This document shows, piece by piece, positions 24,929 to 33,735 of a stretch of 64,000 bases of DNA; positions within the stretch are counted from its first letter, which is position 1, and the number at the start of each line of letters is the position of its first letter. Position numbers and translations under genes: made by a program. The stretch lies in NCBI GenBank assembly GCA_964415045.1, contig CAYPZL010000006.1:5486-69485 (forward strand), given 5' to 3'. The notes below the pieces were generated by a model. The model saw only the letters and a list, made by a program, of their open reading frames with translations. It did not search any database and was not told the DNA's origin. Source of the stretch: CAYPZL01 sp964415045 (GTDB taxonomy: Bacteria; Planctomycetota; Phycisphaerae; Sedimentisphaerales; Anaerobacaceae).

Positions 24929-25090
24929 CGGGTTCGTGTTCCTCTGATCGCGTTGAGGGCGAGATAGCAGATCGTGAAACAACCGGTATTGCCAAGTGAA
25001 CGGCGTCTCTTCTGCTCTGAAGGGCTCCAGGTACACGTGCGGCTGCCACCGTCCCCCATTTTCCTTCCCGGGCTTGATCTGTCGGCGTCT

Positions 25091-25840
25091 CTACGCCAGG
25101 GTCAGCGCCATGATGCCGTAGGAGACGTTGGCCAGGCCGTGGAGCAGGATGGGCGCCAGGAGCGTACGCGTCCGGACGAAGAGCCAGGCGAAGAGAAGGC
25201 CCGGCGCGAACGTGACCAGTGCTGTCGTCTGGCCACGGACGACGACATGGGCCAGTGCGAAACAGCCCGCCGAGGCCAGCATGCCGACGAATTCATGTCT
25301 GTGGGAAGGTCCCCATCGGGCATTTCGCAGCAGGCGCATCACATTGGCCTGCACGTAGCCTCGAAAGAAAAGCTCTTCGGCGACGGCGACGTACAGGAAT
25401 TGATAGAGCAGCCATGTGACCCAGTTGTGCTGGGCGGCGATCACCGGTTTCAGCGGAATCGGCAGACGCATCGAGGTCATCCACCACAACACTAAAAAAA
25501 TCGCCGGGAAGACGTAGATACACGCGTGGCATACCGTTCCCAGCGACAGCGGGAGATGTTGTCGGTCGAGACCGATGCGGGGAAACTCGTCTCTTCGCAG
25601 CCACGTGGGAACCAGTGCCGCACTGACCAGGAGGCTGGGAATGATGAACCAGCGATAGTCTGGACCGCTGGGCCTGTTCAAAAGTCCGAGAAGCGCGATG
25701 GTGCCGGCCGTTACCATCATCGTCTCGATCGACAATCTCAGAGGGTGTTTCTCACGCCAGCCGAAGACGGACCCCGGCGGCCCAACGAAGGGCACCGCGG
25801 CGGAGGTATCGGGTTGAGCGTACGGATGCCACATGGACAC
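25091..25840 (-). CDS. CPBP-family intramembrane metalloprotease
   Basis: 249 aa from a GTG at 25840 with GGGAG five bases upstream; the ATG two codons later is an alternative. About six to seven membrane helices are visible. The family motifs are all present: AEELFFRGY (E155, E156, R160), CFALAH (H198), and LLHGLAN (H234). These side chains form the catalytic site of CAAX/Abi-type proteases inside the membrane. Possible roles include bacteriocin self-immunity or processing of membrane peptides. It stands next to, but points toward, the PAPGA cluster; no functional link is evident. Confidence 0.87.
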   Translation of the reverse strand: MSMWHPYAQPDTSAAVPFVGPPGSVFGWREKHPLRLSIETMMVTAGTIALLGLLNRPSGPDYRWFIIPSLLVSAALVPTWLRRDEFPRIGLDRQHLPLSLGTVCHACIYVFPAIFLVLWWMTSMRLPIPLKPVIAAQHNWVTWLLYQFLYVAVAEELFFRGYVQANVMRLLRNARWGPSHRHEFVGMLASAGCFALAHVVVRGQTTALVTFAPGLLFAWLFVRTRTLLAPILLHGLANVSYGIMALTLA

Positions 25841-26570
25841 GCTATCTCCCGACGATCCTTGCGTGTGAATGTTCCATGTGTCCTGGTCTGCCCGAAATGA
25901 CCATTGCCGAAACTCCTGTCCTTAATTCTCCGGGTGATATGGCGTCCGTTCTGTCGCAACGGCCGGGCACGCAGGTACTGCCGCGCAGACCGCACGCCGC
26001 TGAAATCCGTTCTTTCTCCTGGAATCTCCTGCACCGATGGGAATCCTACCTCCATGTCCTCGTAAATCTTACAAACCGCCAAGCAAAAGGCAAGACCCTT
26101 CCGCCGGAAGTGGCGCAAAAAGGAGGCTTGGGCTACATGGGGGCTTCTGGCGAAGGCCTCTGGTCGGGCTTTTTCGGCCGTCGGCCCAATATCTCCGGCG
26201 ACCCCGCTCGCTACGTAGCCCAGGTCCAGATCAGCTCCACCCTCGAACACTCGGCCCGATCCGCAGCCAGCGATCTCGTGGAGATTGTCGATAGGGCCAT
26301 GCGTTGCCTGAGCGGGGTTTCGCGTGTTGCGCTTCTCGTCGGGGAGGGTCTATATAGATGAAGATGGCGGCTCTTCCGGCAAATGAAGAGTCCTGGGAGG
26401 CCGGGAAGGGGGATTCGGGGGCGTCGGATGGATGGGCGGAGGGAAATGTGGAAAGAAAGTTCGAGTTTTCGGACGGTCGTGCGTCTGTAGTACTGGTGGC
26501 CGTACAGGTGTGCGGCCGTAGTGTGGGTTTTCGGGCGGAAAAGCAGGGGTCTTTTTGAAAGGGACCGACA
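25841..26570. other. Intergenic region, 730 bp
   Basis: Divergent spacer. Several frames are open (for example 25876-26361) but none has a ribosome site or protein-like composition. It contains one probable promoter at 26327-26356 for the rightward gene. No repeat or RNA gene was recognised. Confidence 0.4.
26327..26356 (+). promoter_or_regulatory. Promoter candidate for the 26571 gene
   Basis: TTGCGC (26327-26332) and TATATA (26351-26356) are 18 bp apart. The start would lie near 26363, a leader of about 208 nt. Confidence 0.4.
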
Positions 26571-28400
26571 ATGAGACGGGCAGGGAATTCTGTGAGAACG
26601 GGCATCATCGTGGCGGCGTTTCTGGCGATGGCGACGGGCGCGTGGGCGGCCGATGCGGCTCGAAAGCGGGTCGACCGGGTGCTGAACCTGGTCCCGGCCG
26701 AGAGCCTCTTTTGCGTTCGCATCAACAATCTCGACGGCGCCCTGTCGCAGGCGACGGATTTCCTCACCGGCATCGCGCCCGACGGCTTCAACGCCGGGAC
26801 CATGGTGACGGCCAAGCTCGGCTCCATGGTGGGCCAGGACCGCATGGAGCAGGTCCGCCGGCGGGGCAACTTCACGATGTTCGGCGTCATGCTGCCGGAC
26901 GGCGAGGGCAACCAGGGTCCCTTTGCGAATCTTTTCACGGGAATGCTGGTGCCGGTGAAGGACTACGACGCGTTCGTGGGCGGTGACGCCCCGGCCGGAC
27001 GCGGCGTGGCCGCCATCAGCGTTGACGGCCAGCCCCGGGCGATTGCGATGCAACTCGGACGCTACGCGCTGCTCAGTCAGCCGGGCGCCGAGGACAAGCT
27101 CAAGCGAGCCCGGCGCATGCTCCAGGGCGGGAAGGCGAGCCTGGGCTCGGCCTTGAAGCCGGCGGATAAGAAGCTCGCCGCCACCTCACCCATCTGGCTC
27201 TACGCGAACGTCGAGAAGGCTTCGGCGATTGTCAAGCCGATGGTGTTCGGCAAGCTCGAACAGATCAAGGCCGAGCTGAAGAAGGCCTCGGAGAAGGAAG
27301 ACATGCCGATTGTCAATCCGGAAGGGATCATTCGCTTCTATGCGGCCCTGCTGGATATGATTACGAGCGAGACGGCCTGGGTCGCGGTGGGACTGGCGCC
27401 GTCGTCGCAGGCGTGCCACGCGACGTTTACGATGAAGGTGGTGCCCGGGACGAAGCTGGCCGGGACCATGGGCGCGGTGCCGCACGCCAGCGCGTACAAG
27501 CGGGCACTGGGCAATCTGCACGACGACGCGGTCATCAACCTGGCCGCGGCGATGGACGCCGAAGCCTGGGAGAAGAGCTATCACGTCTTCATCGACCTGA
27601 TGCCGAAGATGGTCGAGACAGAGGTCACGCAAGCCGAACTGGACGATCTGCGCAAGCTGGTGAGCAAGTTGTTCGGGGCGATGGGCGAGTCGCTGAGTTT
27701 CTCCTTCATCCCGGCAGGCAAAGGGCCCGGCATGTTCTCGATGCAGTACGTGTTCGAAGTCGAGGACGGAGCAGCCATGGAAGAGGCGATCCGGGAAGGC
27801 CTGAAGGTGACGAACTCGAAGATATACCGGGAGTTCATGGGCAACTTTGGTATGCAGGTCCGCGCCGAGATCAAGTCCGAGACGACGACGTATCGAGGCG
27901 TTCGCATCAACTCGGCGAGGCTGGCGTTCGAGACCGAAGACGAAGATTCGCCGCCGGCCCAGATGCTCCAGGCCATGTGGGGCGACGGCTTCGACTATCG
28001 CTGGGGCGTCACCGACGGGCACTGCGTCTACGTGATCGGCAAAGACGCCGACAAGTACACGCGCAAACTGATCGACCAGGTCAAGGCCGGCGGCGCCAAG
28101 GGCGTCTGCTCGGAGATGAAGGCGGCGCTGGCGTCGATTCCGAACAGCGACAAGGCCGACGCGGTCGGGACGTTCAACTACGTCCGCATGCTCAACGCGA
28201 CGCTCAGTGCCATGCCGCTGCCCGATGGCAAGAAGCTGGCTCCGCTCAACGCGCCTACCGAAGGCAACGTGGCGTTCGCGGCCTTCAGCCAAGACGACGG
28301 ATTTACGATCGATCTCATCATGCCGCGCAAGCACCTCATGGAGATCAAGTCCGCGCTGGAGAGCTTCGGCAAGCAGGTAGAACAAATGGAGAAGCAGTAG
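26571..28400 (+). CDS. Secreted protein of unknown function, 609 aa
   Basis: AAAGGGA precedes the ATG. Residues 1-27 are a signal peptide (GIIVAAFLAMATGAWA). The mature part opens RVLNLVPAESLFCVRINNLD, a phrase that recalls planctomycete and cyanobacterial periplasmic proteins of the DUF3352-like kind, which begin with 'P.d..f.v.v.n'. Two similar alpha/beta halves seem to repeat, each with a segment such as PIWLYANVEKASAIV or AVINLAAAMDAEAWEKSYHV. There is no anchor motif at the end, and the last residues are charged (QVEQMEKQ). No catalytic motif was recognised. It is not clearly in an operon. Location in the periplasm or outside is inferred from the signal peptide only. Confidence 0.78.
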   Translation: MRRAGNSVRTGIIVAAFLAMATGAWAADAARKRVDRVLNLVPAESLFCVRINNLDGALSQATDFLTGIAPDGFNAGTMVTAKLGSMVGQDRMEQVRRRGNFTMFGVMLPDGEGNQGPFANLFTGMLVPVKDYDAFVGGDAPAGRGVAAISVDGQPRAIAMQLGRYALLSQPGAEDKLKRARRMLQGGKASLGSALKPADKKLAATSPIWLYANVEKASAIVKPMVFGKLEQIKAELKKASEKEDMPIVNPEGIIRFYAALLDMITSETAWVAVGLAPSSQACHATFTMKVVPGTKLAGTMGAVPHASAYKRALGNLHDDAVINLAAAMDAEAWEKSYHVFIDLMPKMVETEVTQAELDDLRKLVSKLFGAMGESLSFSFIPAGKGPGMFSMQYVFEVEDGAAMEEAIREGLKVTNSKIYREFMGNFGMQVRAEIKSETTTYRGVRINSARLAFETEDEDSPPAQMLQAMWGDGFDYRWGVTDGHCVYVIGKDADKYTRKLIDQVKAGGAKGVCSEMKAALASIPNSDKADAVGTFNYVRMLNATLSAMPLPDGKKLAPLNAPTEGNVAFAAFSQDDGFTIDLIMPRKHLMEIKSALESFGKQVEQMEKQ

Positions 28401-28458
28401 ACGAAAGTGCGGGGTCCTCTCGGTCGGACCGGGAGGAATTCCCGCTGGCTGGGACATT

Positions 28459-28558
28459 GTCATCCTGAGCCGCAGGCGAAGGATCCGGCCCGAGAATGAT
28501 GAGTTTCTTTTGTACGCGGGCTGGATCCTTCACTGCGCTGCGCTTCGTTCAGGATGAC
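28459..28558. repeat. Palindromic dispersed-repeat-like element
   Basis: Perfect terminal arms GTCATCCTGA and TCAGGATGAC enclose a second pair GAAGGATCC/GGATCCTTC. This 'GTCATCCTGAG...AAGGATC' type of palindrome is a well-known dispersed intergenic repeat in many bacterial genomes. Only one copy was seen in the window. Confidence 0.7.
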
Positions 28559-28588
28559 ACGTTTCGCATGAACGAATCCGAATTCGCG

Positions 28589-28828
28589 TCAGTCGGAGCG
28601 GGGCGGCCATTCCATCGTGAACGTGTTGCTCCGGATCGCGGCGGGATCGCAGTCGCCCGCGACGGCCCAGGCGTGAACGATCTTGCCGCCGGCCTGCCGG
28701 ATCGGTTCGAGCGGAGTAAACGTCCCGGCGACGTCCTGGCCCAGAAGGGGCCGCCCGGATGGACGAGGAAGACCTCGACGCAGCCGCGCGTGCGATACAT
28801 CAGCAATCCGTCGCTCTGTTTTGGCCAT
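28589..28828 (-). pseudogene. NUDIX hydrolase pseudogene (frameshift and internal deletion)
   Basis: The start is well marked: GGAGCAACTGCCG then ATG at 28828, MAKTERR. After about seven codons the protein-like sequence jumps frame to GLLMYRTRGCVEVFLVHPGG and PFWAR. It then returns to the first frame at GTFTPLEPIRQAGGKIVHAW and ends NTFTMEWPPRSD. Both ends match the COG4119-type NUDIX family ('GLLMYR...VHPGGPFWA', 'GGKVVHAWA...SNTFEMEWPPRSG'). The middle section that holds the NUDIX box (about 40 codons) is missing. The gene therefore cannot make the hydrolase. It may be a recent decay, since flanks are well kept. Confidence 0.8.
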
Positions 28829-29007
28829 CGGCAGTTGCTCCTTCGGCTGCGCCAGGATAACGGATGGAGCGGCCGGATGGCAAGGAGACCCGCGCGATGA
28901 CGGGACTGGCCTGCGAACGCGATGGATGGTATAAGACAGGTGCGTCGTCGGTGTAGCCCGGACGGAAGGGCCCGAGACGCGATCCGTTGTTTTATGTTCG
29001 TGAGCCC

Positions 29008-30603
29008 ATGCGAATCTCAAGGATGAAGAAGGCCCGGGGGCCGTGGGGCAAGCTGGTGAAGGATTTTCTGCGGCTGGCCCGCGTGGACGATTTGCTCTCC
29101 CGGCTGGGTTCGGTGCTGATGCGCAGCAGTCCGAAGGCCACGATGTGGGCGGCCGGCATCGCGCTGTCCGGACGCCTGGCGAGCTACCTCGGATTGCCCG
29201 GCTTCACGCGCTGGCAGGCCCTGACGGCGCCCGTCGTGGTCGGCGGCGGTTTCCTCGCACTCGGCGCGGCCCTGCGTTATGTCCCCCGAGCGCTCTCGGG
29301 CCGGCTGACGACCGTGGCTGAGGCCAACGATCTGAACCTGATGGAGGACTATCGCAAGTGCCAGGCCGCCGAGCATCTCGACGCGCTGTGGGACAAGGTC
29401 TTCTGGTATGAGTCGGAGATTCGCTACGACCGCCAAGAGCGCCGGGCGGAACGCGACCAGATTCGCGCGCTGCGGGGGCAGGTGGAGAGGGAGATTCGCG
29501 CGTGGGGCAGCGACATCTTGCAGCCGCTGGGCCTGATCGAGGACAGCGACTTCGACGACGTCGTGACGGCGGTCTTGAGCGAGCGCCCGTTGACCCGCGA
29601 TTTCGAGAAGTCACGCGAGGGCTTTGTCGTCTCGGCCCTGTACGCGCTGCGGCACAGTCTGCCGCAGTCCAGCGAAGCGTATGACATCGGCTTTCGCCTG
29701 AGCCTGTATGAAGACGTCTGCGACGGGGCCTACTTCGACCGCAGCGACATGAAGCTCTCGGAGCAATACGCGGGCCACCAGTTGCTGGCGGACGTGAAAA
29801 AGGCGGTGGGGTTCGGGCGCATCGACGGCCTCCGCCAGCTTCCGAAAAGGGTCAGCTCGCAGTTCTGGTTCTTCCTGCTGACGCGCAAGATCGCCACGCG
29901 CGCCGGCGCGGCGGTGCGGCAGCTCAGCGAGAAGTACGGCACCGACGCGTTCAACTCCCAGGTGCTCCTGTGGCCGGGCGAGGAGAACGCCGCGTGGTTG
30001 GAACGCTGGCCCGGAGCCCGAGAGGATGTGCTGACCCTGCGCAAATGCATCGTCCACGCCGCGCTGGGCCGGGACCGGCAGCGTGCCGAGGAGATGATCG
30101 ACCGCGCGTTTCTGCCCTGCTTCGTGTTCGCCGCCGAGCTGCGCGCGCGGTATGATCCGCAGTACTGCGACCGGAGCCTGGACTATGTGAGGGAGGACAC
30201 GGGTGAGCCGGTGAAAAACAACCTGGTGAGCGATCTGGAATCGCTCGCTTTTCGACGGAGTGACGTCGACAACGCGCGGCGATTCGCCGCGCAGGTTGAG
30301 CGCGAGCAGACGGCCCTGATGGACTACCTGGACTCGGGGCCGAAGCGCGCCTGGCGGGACGACCGTGTGGCCCTGCGCGCGGTCCGGATCGCCTTCCACA
30401 CGAACCGCAACGGATTGAAGAGGATGCTTCTGCAGGACAAAGTAACGTCGCGACATGAGGTCGATCGCGAAATCGACGCCGCGGTTGCCGAGGCGTCGGC
30501 GTACAGCGACCGGCTCATCGGGCTGCGGCTGCACCACCAGCTCACGCTGTTGCAGCTCTCGGGCTATAAAGACCTGGCCGCCAAACTGGCGTATCCCGCC
30601 TGA
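29008..30603 (+). CDS. Membrane-associated protein of unknown function, 531 aa
   Basis: The ATG at 29008 is chosen; the frame opens at a TTG seven codons earlier, and another ATG lies five codons later. No strong ribosome site is seen for any. A hydrophobic stretch lies near residues 66-86 (LTAPVVVGGGFLALGAAL), preceded by a basic N-terminus. The rest is mostly alpha-helical and rich in Arg, Glu and Asp, with a likely coiled coil near YDRQERRAERDQIRALRGQV. No catalytic motif was recognised. Tone and length match planctomycete hypothetical proteins. The ORF is long and codon use is uniform, so it is surely a real gene, but function cannot be assigned. Confidence 0.7.
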   Translation: MRISRMKKARGPWGKLVKDFLRLARVDDLLSRLGSVLMRSSPKATMWAAGIALSGRLASYLGLPGFTRWQALTAPVVVGGGFLALGAALRYVPRALSGRLTTVAEANDLNLMEDYRKCQAAEHLDALWDKVFWYESEIRYDRQERRAERDQIRALRGQVEREIRAWGSDILQPLGLIEDSDFDDVVTAVLSERPLTRDFEKSREGFVVSALYALRHSLPQSSEAYDIGFRLSLYEDVCDGAYFDRSDMKLSEQYAGHQLLADVKKAVGFGRIDGLRQLPKRVSSQFWFFLLTRKIATRAGAAVRQLSEKYGTDAFNSQVLLWPGEENAAWLERWPGAREDVLTLRKCIVHAALGRDRQRAEEMIDRAFLPCFVFAAELRARYDPQYCDRSLDYVREDTGEPVKNNLVSDLESLAFRRSDVDNARRFAAQVEREQTALMDYLDSGPKRAWRDDRVALRAVRIAFHTNRNGLKRMLLQDKVTSRHEVDREIDAAVAEASAYSDRLIGLRLHHQLTLLQLSGYKDLAAKLAYPA

Positions 30604-30700
30604 ACGGCTCACGCGTTGCCGGCGGGGGATGTCGCCTTCCCGACGCTTCTTCAATTCAGTTGGACGCAATCCAGAATTTTCTTCCGCAGCCGGAAAACGG

Positions 30701-30729
30701 TTGACACGAAGCCCTTGAGGTGCTTTATT
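30701..30729 (+). promoter_or_regulatory. Promoter for the zinc-ribbon gene
   Basis: TTGACA (30701-30706) and TTTATT (30724-30729) are 17 bp apart, giving a start near 30737, 40 nt before the ATG at 30777. Confidence 0.55.
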
Positions 30730-30776
30730 GAGCAGGGGTTTGGGGGCCGCCTGAAGGCGTCCGAAAGGGGAGAACA

Positions 30777-31760
30777 ATGGTAGTTGTTTGTCCTCACTGC
30801 AAGAAGAGACTCAAGGTTAGCACGGAGCTTGCGGGGTCTCATCGCGCGTGTCCGGCGTGCGGGAAGGGGTTCACGATTCCGGCCGTGCCGTCGGGCGCAG
30901 GCGGAACGAAATCTGCCCCACACCACAGCGGCACGCCTGCCGCGGTCACTCCCGTTCGTATCCAGTCTGACAACCGGGTCTGTTGTCCGTGGTGCAAGAA
31001 GGTCTTTCGCGTTGTCGGCGCTGCGCACCCGGGGCACGCAGAGGAGGCCTTGCAGAAGCCATCCGTCGGGGCAACTGCGTCGGTCCATCCTGCCGGGGCG
31101 GCGGTTCCGCCACCGTTGCCCAAACCTGCGGTGGCCGAGAAACCGTCGGTTGCTCCGCCTGCGCCGGAAGCGCAGGGTAAGTCCCTGCCCGCGCCGGCAG
31201 CGAGGAAGAAGCTTCCTGCACAGCTCGGCCGTGGATTGCGTCCGGACCAGGTGCAAACCGCCAAGGCCCACGCGCGGAAGTACTCCCCGGCTCTGTTCGC
31301 CCTGGTCCTGCTATGCTTTTGCTTTCCTTTTACGCACATCTCCTGCCAGGGTGATCGGGTGGCCACGTTCAGCGGCGTCCAGTTGGTGGTCGGGACGAGG
31401 ATATCCACGGCCGATATGGAGATGCTGGGACAGAACCCCCGGGCAGCCCAGCAGAGAGTGGGGCGCGAACTGTGGGCGATCCTGGCCTTTTTGAGTGCCG
31501 GCGCCGGTCTGGTTGCATTCGCCCTGAAGGATCAGAGGAGATATCTCGGCGGTGCCGCCTGGATCGTGCCCGATCGTCTCGGGCTGCCGCCGGGTCGTGG
31601 CGAGCAAGGGACATCCGGCAGCTTCCAACCTCAATCATCCCCGGGTCATCCCGCTGTTGACGACCTCGTACCGCGAAGAGCGCTATGCCTACTGGTCGCT
31701 GGTTCCGTACGGCAACGGCTGGATCAGCGACGTGAAAACCGTGGACACGGCCAAGCATGA
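30777..31760 (+). CDS. Zinc-ribbon membrane protein, 3' part apparently frameshifted
   Basis: 327 aa as open frame; AGGGGAGAAC stands before the ATG. Two zinc-ribbon motifs are seen: CPHCKKRLKVS with CPACGKGF (residues 5-32) and a further CPWC (residues 70-73). A Pro/Ala linker follows, then membrane helices (around YSPALFALVLLCFCFPF and LWAILAFLSAGAGLVAFAL). From about residue 258 the sequence becomes unlike a protein (GLPPGRGEQGTSGSFQPQSS), suggesting a frameshift or fusion. MJ0042-type zinc ribbons with a membrane domain are common in planctomycetes and may sense or bind other proteins. Only the first 255 residues or so should be trusted. Confidence 0.6.
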   Translation: MVVVCPHCKKRLKVSTELAGSHRACPACGKGFTIPAVPSGAGGTKSAPHHSGTPAAVTPVRIQSDNRVCCPWCKKVFRVVGAAHPGHAEEALQKPSVGATASVHPAGAAVPPPLPKPAVAEKPSVAPPAPEAQGKSLPAPAARKKLPAQLGRGLRPDQVQTAKAHARKYSPALFALVLLCFCFPFTHISCQGDRVATFSGVQLVVGTRISTADMEMLGQNPRAAQQRVGRELWAILAFLSAGAGLVAFALKDQRRYLGGAAWIVPDRLGLPPGRGEQGTSGSFQPQSSPGHPAVDDLVPRRALCLLVAGSVRQRLDQRRENRGHGQA

Positions 31761-31800
31761 CGGCGCCCGGTTCTGGCTGAACTTCCGCCTGTCCCTGTGA
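31620..31800 (+). pseudogene. Possible C-terminal remnant in the next frame
   Basis: In the +1 frame relative to the zinc-ribbon gene, the stretch RVIPLLTTSYREERYAYWSL and then PYGNGWISDVKTVDTAKHDG ending in RFWLNFRLSL is protein-like and runs to a TGA at 31798. There is no start with a ribosome site. It is probably either the displaced end of the zinc-ribbon protein or the end of a lost neighbour. Confidence 0.35.
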
Positions 31801-32025
31801 CGCGGGTTTCGCTATCTTCCGTCCAAAAGAACTCACAGGTCCCGCGTCGCTGGTCGGGGGCGGTGGTTTCGAGGCACATCTGCTCCAGTTCAGCTTGAAT
31901 CCGACAAGGGAAGGGTGGCCGTCATCCGACCCGCGCCGGAATCCTCGGCGTCGCCCGCCCACGGGCCGGCGACGCTTTCCGCGTTAGAGCGGTCCGGCTG
32001 AATCAACACGTCGGCGCGGTCGGAC

Positions 32026-32229
32026 TCAGGCGTCGTCGCGCGGCTCGTGGGCCTTGCGGCCGTAGACTCGTTCGTAGGCCTGGCAGGCCGGGCAGATTTT
32101 GCCCTCCAGTTTCTTGACGAACCAGAAGCACAGCCCCTTTTGCTTTCTCCGGGCCCGTCGGCACATACGACAGTTCAGACATTTCTCGGCAAGCCGGCGG
32201 TCTTCGTCGGTGACATTGGCGGTGGCCAT
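32026..32229 (-). CDS. Cysteine-rich mini-protein, probable zinc-binding
   Basis: 67 aa; GGGAGGATCGGACG precedes the ATG at 32229. Five cysteines fall in CLNCRMCRRARRKQKGLC and a further pair in KICPACQAYERVYG, which can form one treble-clef or zinc-ribbon site. The basic stretch RRARRKQK suggests nucleic-acid binding. It lies 83 bp behind the RRM protein gene on the same strand, so the two may be co-transcribed. Family unknown to me; the strong ribosome site and paired Cys motifs support a real gene. Confidence 0.65.
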   Translation of the reverse strand: MATANVTDEDRRLAEKCLNCRMCRRARRKQKGLCFWFVKKLEGKICPACQAYERVYGRKAHEPRDDA

Positions 32230-32312
32230 CGTCCGATCCTCCCGTCTCTTTCGTGCAGCGCAAGTGACATTCACCCCGTTCGTCACCGGCTGCGCCCGGG
32301 CATTGGTTTGTC

Positions 32313-32681
32313 TTAGAAACGGGATCGGCCGCCCCGGCTCGGGCCGCGACCTCGTCCTCCCGGGCGAGCGCCGGGCCTGCCTCCCCCGCGCGGGCGTCCC
32401 TGACCGCGTGGCCGTCTTCCTCCCATGCGGCTTGCCGCGGGCCGACCGCGGCCCTTCTCGACACTGATCTCGCTGCCCTTGAGTTCCTTGCCGTTCATCT
32501 CGGCAATCGCCGCGTTGGCCTCGTCCTCGACGGGCATTTCCACGAAGCCAAAACCTCGGGATTCGCCGGTGGTTCCATCCCGTATGATGCGGACATTGGC
32601 AACCTCGCCGTGCGCCTGGAACGCCTCGCGCAACTCGTCTTCCGTCGTTTCGAGCGCGAGCTTTCCTACATAGATGTTCAT
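32313..32681 (-). CDS. RRM-domain RNA-binding protein with RGG-like tail
   Basis: 122 aa; AAAGGAACTCGGC stands before the ATG. Residues 1-77 form one RNA recognition motif: RNP2 NIYVGKLA and RNP1 SRGFGFVEM with the usual aromatic residues. Residues 80-122 are Arg/Gly-rich (GRRPRGQGRPRGGGRPGA and so on), as in cyanobacterial Rbp and planctomycete cold-shock RNA-binding proteins. Such proteins bind single-stranded RNA and often help mRNA stability in the cold. Length is typical (80-130 aa). A Cys-rich mini-protein gene follows. Confidence 0.92.
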   Translation of the reverse strand: MNIYVGKLALETTEDELREAFQAHGEVANVRIIRDGTTGESRGFGFVEMPVEDEANAAIAEMNGKELKGSEISVEKGRGRPAASRMGGRRPRGQGRPRGGGRPGARPGGRGRGPSRGGRSRF

Positions 32682-32931
32682 GCCGAGTTCCTTTCAGTAG
32701 AGACCCAAAGATCAAGCAGGGCATACCGGCTGGTACGGATCCCTCTGGCATGTACGAAAAACAGGCCGCTTTCAAACGGGATGCCCACCGTCAAACCCAT
32801 TTGTATACAAGAATATGGGGCTTGGGGAAACTAATTTCGCAGATATTTTGGCTGATCGGGCGGCGCAGGGTCCTTCAGGTCGGGGCCCGGGTCGACGGGG
32901 GAAACGAGGCCCGGCGTCACGGCAGGGCTGC

Positions 32932-33735
32932 TCAGGCGTTCTTTTTCAGGGTCACCTGGGGGCCGCGGAGGTAGAAGGGAGCCAGGGACAGCGGGTCGGC
33001 AAAGCGGCCGGCCCGGGCCTTCTGGTGGCCCAGCGCGTGAATCCGGGAGGCGCGCGGACTCCAACAGGCGGGGTCGAGGATGACGGCGCCGGCCCTGCGG
33101 AAGGTCTGCTCGTGGTAGAGCAGTCCGTCTCCGAGCAGGCCCAGGGGCCGCTCGCCCGTGAAGCGGGCGATGATCTCCTGGGCCGTCATCAGGCAGTCGG
33201 GAAGGATCTTTTGCCAGATATGGCCTTCGGGGGCCGGTATGGCGTATCCTGGAGCCTGCGTCGCCTGCGGGGCGGAGGGGGGCTCTGCGGCGGTCGTGCG
33301 CTCGTAGACGGCGGTGTAGAACTGGCCTCGTTTGGCGTCCAGCACCGCAGCGATGCGGTCCGTGTGCGTGGCGGAGCGGGCATTTTGAATCAGGTCCCGC
33401 GTTGCTGCGTCCTCGGTATTGGCGGCGATCGCGTCGAGTGAGTCAACGGTGACGATTTTCACGTTATGGGCCAGATGCATGGCTTTGGCCATCGTCACGG
33501 CGATTCGCAGGCCGGTGAAGCTGCCCGGGCCGATCGAGATATAGGCGGCGGTGATATTATCGGGCGTGTGCCCGAAACGGTCGAGAAGGCTACCCACGGC
33601 GGGGAAGATCTCGGCACTGTGTCTCAGGGGGGCCGTGAAGCTCTGCTCAGCCAGCAATCGCTGGCCCGCCGCCAGTGCCACAGAGCCCACACGACTGGAT
33701 GTTTCGACCGCTAAAATGAGTGGTTCCGAGGTCAT
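32932..33735 (-). CDS. tsaB: tRNA threonylcarbamoyladenosine biosynthesis protein TsaB
   Basis: 267 aa; AAGGA lies 11 bases before the ATG. The ASKHA-fold start LILAVETSSRVGSVALA, the motif YISIGPGSFTGLRIAVTMAK and the helix segment VDSLDAIAAN are diagnostic of TsaB. The protein binds TsaD and TsaE and is needed for t6A37 on ANN-decoding tRNAs. The length is slightly over the usual 230 aa because of an insert near residues 150-170 (AAEPPSAPQATQAPGYA). No tsaD or tsaE is close by. Confidence 0.93.
   Translation of the reverse strand: MTSEPLILAVETSSRVGSVALAAGQRLLAEQSFTAPLRHSAEIFPAVGSLLDRFGHTPDNITAAYISIGPGSFTGLRIAVTMAKAMHLAHNVKIVTVDSLDAIAANTEDAATRDLIQNARSATHTDRIAAVLDAKRGQFYTAVYERTTAAEPPSAPQATQAPGYAIPAPEGHIWQKILPDCLMTAQEIIARFTGERPLGLLGDGLLYHEQTFRRAGAVILDPACWSPRASRIHALGHQKARAGRFADPLSLAPFYLRGPQVTLKKNA

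Larger units (their letters stand above)
28401..29007. other. Intergenic region with palindromic element and NUDIX remnant
   Basis: About 600 bp between two rightward genes. It carries a 100-bp palindromic element (28459-28558) and, on the minus strand, a broken NUDIX gene (28589-28828). The remainder shows nothing recognisable. Confidence 0.6.

Noticed and set aside
25876..26361. 161-codon plus-strand frame upstream of the 26571 gene
   Set aside because: No ribosome site, composition unlike a protein, and a better promoter plus gene follow.
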